Below are positions 7,571-9,224 of a stretch of DNA of 9,224 nucleotides, in pieces (within the stretch, counting starts at the first letter, position 1; every line of letters starts with the position of its first letter). This DNA comes from Clostridiales bacterium (GTDB lineage Bacteria > Bacillota_A > Clostridia > Lachnospirales > Bianqueaceae). Under the pieces are notes generated by a model, which saw only the letters and a list, made by a program, of their open reading frames with translations, had not been told where the DNA came from and searched no databases. Position numbers and translations under genes: made by a program. The stretch is taken from assembly GCA_019423265.1 (NCBI GenBank), contig JAHZBS010000089.1:1-9224 (forward strand). The letters are read 5' to 3'.

Positions 7571-7643
7571 CTAACTCCATTCCGGCGCCGATAGCGGCCT
7601 CCATCTGCCCCATATGCCCGGCAGTTTTCTTCTTGCTACCAAC

Positions 7644-7674
7644 AGTATACCAAATTTAAGGATAAAAAACCCAA
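7644..7674 (-). promoter_or_regulatory. Candidate promoter for the polA operon
   Basis: On the minus strand, TATACT (7649-7644) is preceded by TGG, giving an extended -10. The best -35 is TTGGGT (7674-7669) at a long 19-nt spacing, so recognition would rest mainly on the extended -10. Transcription would start near 7637, giving a leader of about 170 nt that holds all the hairpins of copy A plus two small stems at 7587-7598 and 7605-7624. Confidence 0.5.
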
Positions 7675-7698
7675 TTTTTTCTCTGAATTTATAAAATC

Positions 7699-8925
7699 TT
7701 AAGTTTCTTTTCTTTTTCGACCGATACACCGGACCAAAAGAACCAGCGTCACAGGAAACACTACGGCTGCAATAAGGCCGGCGCGCAGAGCTACCTGCTC
7801 CGCCTCCATCCCCGTTTTGTCCAAAAGCCATTGGGACTTGGCCGCCGCGTCGGAGACGAATCCTGTCAGCCATGGGCCTGCGGAACAGCCTATGTCGCCG
7901 CCCATGGCCATCAGCGCAAACAGGGCCGTGCCGGCCCCAGGCAGGGCATCCGCCGCAATCACCAGCGTTCCCGGCCACATAAGGCTTACGGACAGCCCGC
8001 AGACGCCGCACGCCAGCAGGGAGAGCATCGGCCACGGTGAAAGGACGACGGTCAGATAACAGACGATACAGAGCAACCCACAGATGGTGAGCATATTCTT
8101 AATGTTGAGCTTGGCGCCTTTGATTCCGTACAGCATCCTGCCAATCCCCATCAACAGAGCAAAAAAACAGGGGCCGGCCAGATCGCCCAAAGTTTTGTTG
8201 AGCTGCAATCCTTTTTGCGCAAATAGAGACGCCCACTGGGACATCGCCTGCTCCGACGCGCCGGAGGCCACCATGATAAGGGCGGCAATCCAGAATAGCT
8301 TGCTCTTGAACAGCCGGCGCAGTCCTCCCATCTCCTCCCCCGCCTCGACCTCCGGGAGGGGGGCGTTCCAAAATAGAACCACATTGATCAGGGGAACGAG
8401 CATCCAGATAGCCATGATCCATTGCCAGTGATCCCGCCCCAGGATGAGCAGAAGCAGCGTCGATATCAGCACCGCCCCCAGCTGACCCCAACAATAAAAA
8501 GAGTGGAGCAGGCTCATGGCCGGTCCTTTTTCTTCAAATGAGAGGCCCTGCACAATTGGGCTGATCAGCACTTCGATCAGACCGCTGCCAACGGCGTATA
8601 TGCACGCGGCTAACACCAGGCCACCGTATACGTGTCCGGGAAAAAGATTCGGGGCCAACGCCATCATCCCGAATCCAACAGCCGCTAAAAGATGGGCGAT
8701 CACCGACGGCGCCCGATATCCTGTCTTGGCAATCAACTTTGCCATCACCACATCCACAAGCATCTGCACAAAAAAGGTGATCAATACCAGGCGGCCCAGC
8801 TGTTCGAAGGTGATGCCAAAATCCTCCTGGAAGATGATAAACAGGACTGGCGGGACATTGATCGAGATGGCTTGCACAATATACCCGATGTAGCAGGCGG
8901 CCAAAGTTTTTTTCTGTGACTTCAT
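7699..8925 (-). CDS. Major facilitator superfamily transporter, substrate unknown
   Basis: A 408-residue polytopic inner-membrane protein with about 12 hydrophobic segments, the MFS size and pattern. The N-terminal half spans about residues 8-190. A charged central loop follows (PEVEAGEEMGGLRRLFKSK, 191-209), typical of the MFS domain linker, and the second half runs to about 400 with a basic tail, RCIGRKRKET. Family-like features are the LLHSFYCWGQLGA segment (139-151), reminiscent of sugar/FucP-type MFS members, and ALMAMGGDIGCSAGPWLTGFVSD (337-359) near the end. No substrate can be assigned. The ATG at 8925 is chosen because GGAGG lies 5 nt upstream. The longer in-frame reading to a TTG at 9021 runs through the leader repeat and would add 32 non-family residues. 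It has its own promoter and is followed, after 233 nt, by polA. No convincing terminator separates them, so read-through into polA is possible. Confidence 0.85.
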   Translation of the reverse strand: MKSQKKTLAACYIGYIVQAISINVPPVLFIIFQEDFGITFEQLGRLVLITFFVQMLVDVVMAKLIAKTGYRAPSVIAHLLAAVGFGMMALAPNLFPGHVYGGLVLAACIYAVGSGLIEVLISPIVQGLSFEEKGPAMSLLHSFYCWGQLGAVLISTLLLLILGRDHWQWIMAIWMLVPLINVVLFWNAPLPEVEAGEEMGGLRRLFKSKLFWIAALIMVASGASEQAMSQWASLFAQKGLQLNKTLGDLAGPCFFALLMGIGRMLYGIKGAKLNIKNMLTICGLLCIVCYLTVVLSPWPMLSLLACGVCGLSVSLMWPGTLVIAADALPGAGTALFALMAMGGDIGCSAGPWLTGFVSDAAAKSQWLLDKTGMEAEQVALRAGLIAAVVFPVTLVLLVRCIGRKRKET

Positions 8926-9036
8926 TGTATCCTCCATTCCGCGGCGCTTTGGTCTGACAACACACCGCGAATATTCGATTTGCGGCGGCAAAAAGAGGCT
9001 ATCTGTGACAGTCCGACACAAATAGCATACTCGCGC
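8926..9036 (-). repeat. Structured leader repeat, copy B (MFS leader)
   Basis: Related to copy A. In minus-strand order it starts GCGCGAG, then has the first hairpin (9026-8998), a 12-nt link beginning CTCTT, a second hairpin (8985-8965) of CCGCAAAT and ATTCGCGG (7 of 8 pairs, loop CGAAT), and ends with CGGAATGGAGGAT, which contains the MFS Shine-Dalgarno. It lacks the upstream CCGGAATGGAG copy seen in A, and its first loop is not clearly complementary to the pre-SD bases. Confidence 0.65.
8998..9026 (-). other. First hairpin of the MFS leader
   Basis: GCTATTTGTG and CACAGATAGC (minus strand) form a 10-bp stem with one U-G wobble around the 9-nt loop TCGGACTGT. The polA leader has the same stem with A-U at that position and the same loop length. 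The substitution keeps pairing in the minus-strand transcript only, consistent with selection on the RNA. Confidence 0.7.
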
Positions 9037-9056
9037 TGCTCATCTCTTTCTTGGAT

Positions 9057-9085
9057 ATTATACAGTATTTTTCACCGTTTGAGAA
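9057..9085 (-). promoter_or_regulatory. Candidate sigma-A promoter for the MFS gene
   Basis: On the minus strand, TTCTCA (9085-9080, 4 of 6 consensus) and TATAAT (9062-9057, perfect) are 17 nt apart. Transcription would start near 9050, placing about 125 nt of leader, including both hairpins of copy B, before the ATG at 8925. Confidence 0.65.
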
Positions 9086-9142
9086 GTCCCCAGGCGGGAA
9101 GAATTTGAAGTTTAGAAAATGCTGCATTTTTTGGTAAAGGTG

Positions 9143-9171
9143 TTGACACAAACTTTTGGATGTGGTATTAT
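9143..9171 (+). promoter_or_regulatory. Strong sigma-A promoter for tRNA-Leu
   Basis: TTGACA (9143-9148, perfect) and TATTAT (9166-9171) are 17 nt apart, and TGG precedes the -10 (extended -10). The start point would be near 9178, about 8 nt before the tRNA. A TATAAT at 9169-9174 also exists but would need a 20-nt spacer. It points away from the MFS promoter; the two lie back to back. Confidence 0.8.
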
Positions 9172-9185
9172 AATGTTCGTTGTTA

Positions 9186-9224
9186 GCCGGTGTGTTGGAA
9201 TTGGCAGACGAGGCGGACTCAAAA
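9186..9224 (+). tRNA. tRNA-Leu (anticodon CAA), 5' part, cut by window end
   Basis: The sequence reads acceptor strand GCCGGTG, then TG, a D arm with GGAATTGGCAGACG as in bacterial tRNA-Leu, then an anticodon strand GCGGA and the loop CTCAAAA, giving anticodon CAA (reads UUG). The window ends at the last loop base, so the 3' half, variable arm and CCA are not visible. The identity rests on the D-arm pattern and the anticodon. Confidence 0.88.

Larger units (their letters stand above)
7466..7589 (-). repeat. Structured leader repeat, copy A (polA leader)
   Basis: This stretch runs from GGCGCC (7589-7584) to the polA start and is related to copy B before the MFS gene (8926-9036). In minus-strand order it contains a first CCGGAATGGAG (7585-7575), a 10-bp hairpin (7570-7542), a second 10-bp hairpin (7531-7501) and a second CCGGAATGGAG (7483-7473) that includes the polA Shine-Dalgarno. 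Copies A and B share the GCTATTTGTG...TAGC hairpin, the AAATCG...TTCGC core and the CGGAATGGAGGAT end. Whether this is a dispersed repeat or a regulatory RNA cannot be settled from one window. Confidence 0.7.

Noticed and set aside
7488..7580. 30-codon ORF in the polA leader (possible leader peptide)
   Set aside because: No Shine-Dalgarno at a proper distance, and its sequence is explained by the structured repeat.
7664..7680. Possible terminator after the MFS gene (AAAAAA, TTGGG, TTTTTT on the minus strand)
   Set aside because: The stem is only A-U pairs and would be too weak. The same bases form the -35 region of the polA promoter.
7571..8035. 154-codon minus-strand ORF with a Gly/Arg/Ala-rich product
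   Set aside because: It lies in another frame of the MFS coding region, continues through non-coding DNA and matches no family pattern.
8926..9021. 32-residue N-terminal extension of the MFS protein from TTG at 9021
   Set aside because: It runs through the hairpin repeat. The ATG at 8925 has GGAGG at 5 nt and gives a normal MFS start.

Overview
The window looks like a chromosomal housekeeping segment from a member of the class Clostridia. The RecU and PolA sequences and the ACT/PFL (UPF0237/UPF0210) pair resemble those of Lachnospiraceae-type gut Clostridia, but the family placement is an inference from recalled protein families. Supporting signs are strong GGAGG-type ribosome binding sites, mid-range GC content, and a DNA polymerase I whose 3'-5' exonuclease domain has lost its catalytic residues, as is usual in Firmicutes. 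Every protein gene lies on the minus strand, and only the tRNA at the right edge is on the plus strand. I see no prophage, transposase, CRISPR array or toxin-antitoxin locus.

Layout, read in the direction of transcription (right to left). At the right edge a plus-strand tRNA-Leu(CAA) with a strong sigma-A-type promoter begins and is cut by the window end. Back-to-back with it, a minus-strand promoter drives an MFS transporter (7699-8925). After a 233-bp gap with its own candidate promoter comes a compact cluster: polA (DNA polymerase I), coaE (dephospho-CoA kinase), a family 5 solute-binding lipoprotein, a small ACT-domain protein, a PFL/UPF0210 protein and recU (Holliday junction resolvase). 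polA/coaE and coaE/lipoprotein overlap by 14 and 8 nt, and the remaining gaps are 9-31 nt, so the six genes are probably one operon. A separate promoter at 246-274 precedes plsX (phospholipid synthesis), which runs off the left edge.

How the genes fit together: polA and recU serve DNA replication and repair, coaE completes coenzyme A synthesis, and plsX feeds acyl groups into phospholipids. The ACT and PFL proteins are a conserved pair of unknown function. The lipoprotein has no permease or ATPase genes beside it.

The most interesting signal is non-coding. The leaders of the MFS gene and of polA are related hairpin-rich elements of about 110-125 bp. Each has a 10-bp hairpin, then a second hairpin whose stem sequence differs but which still pairs, and each ends in the same CGGAATGGAGGAT block that is the gene's own Shine-Dalgarno region. 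The polA copy also carries a second CCGGAATGGAG 102 bp upstream, and a hairpin loop that is complementary over 8 nt to the bases just before the Shine-Dalgarno. This is either a dispersed repeat family that docks onto start codons and supplies the ribosome binding site, or a shared structured regulatory leader.
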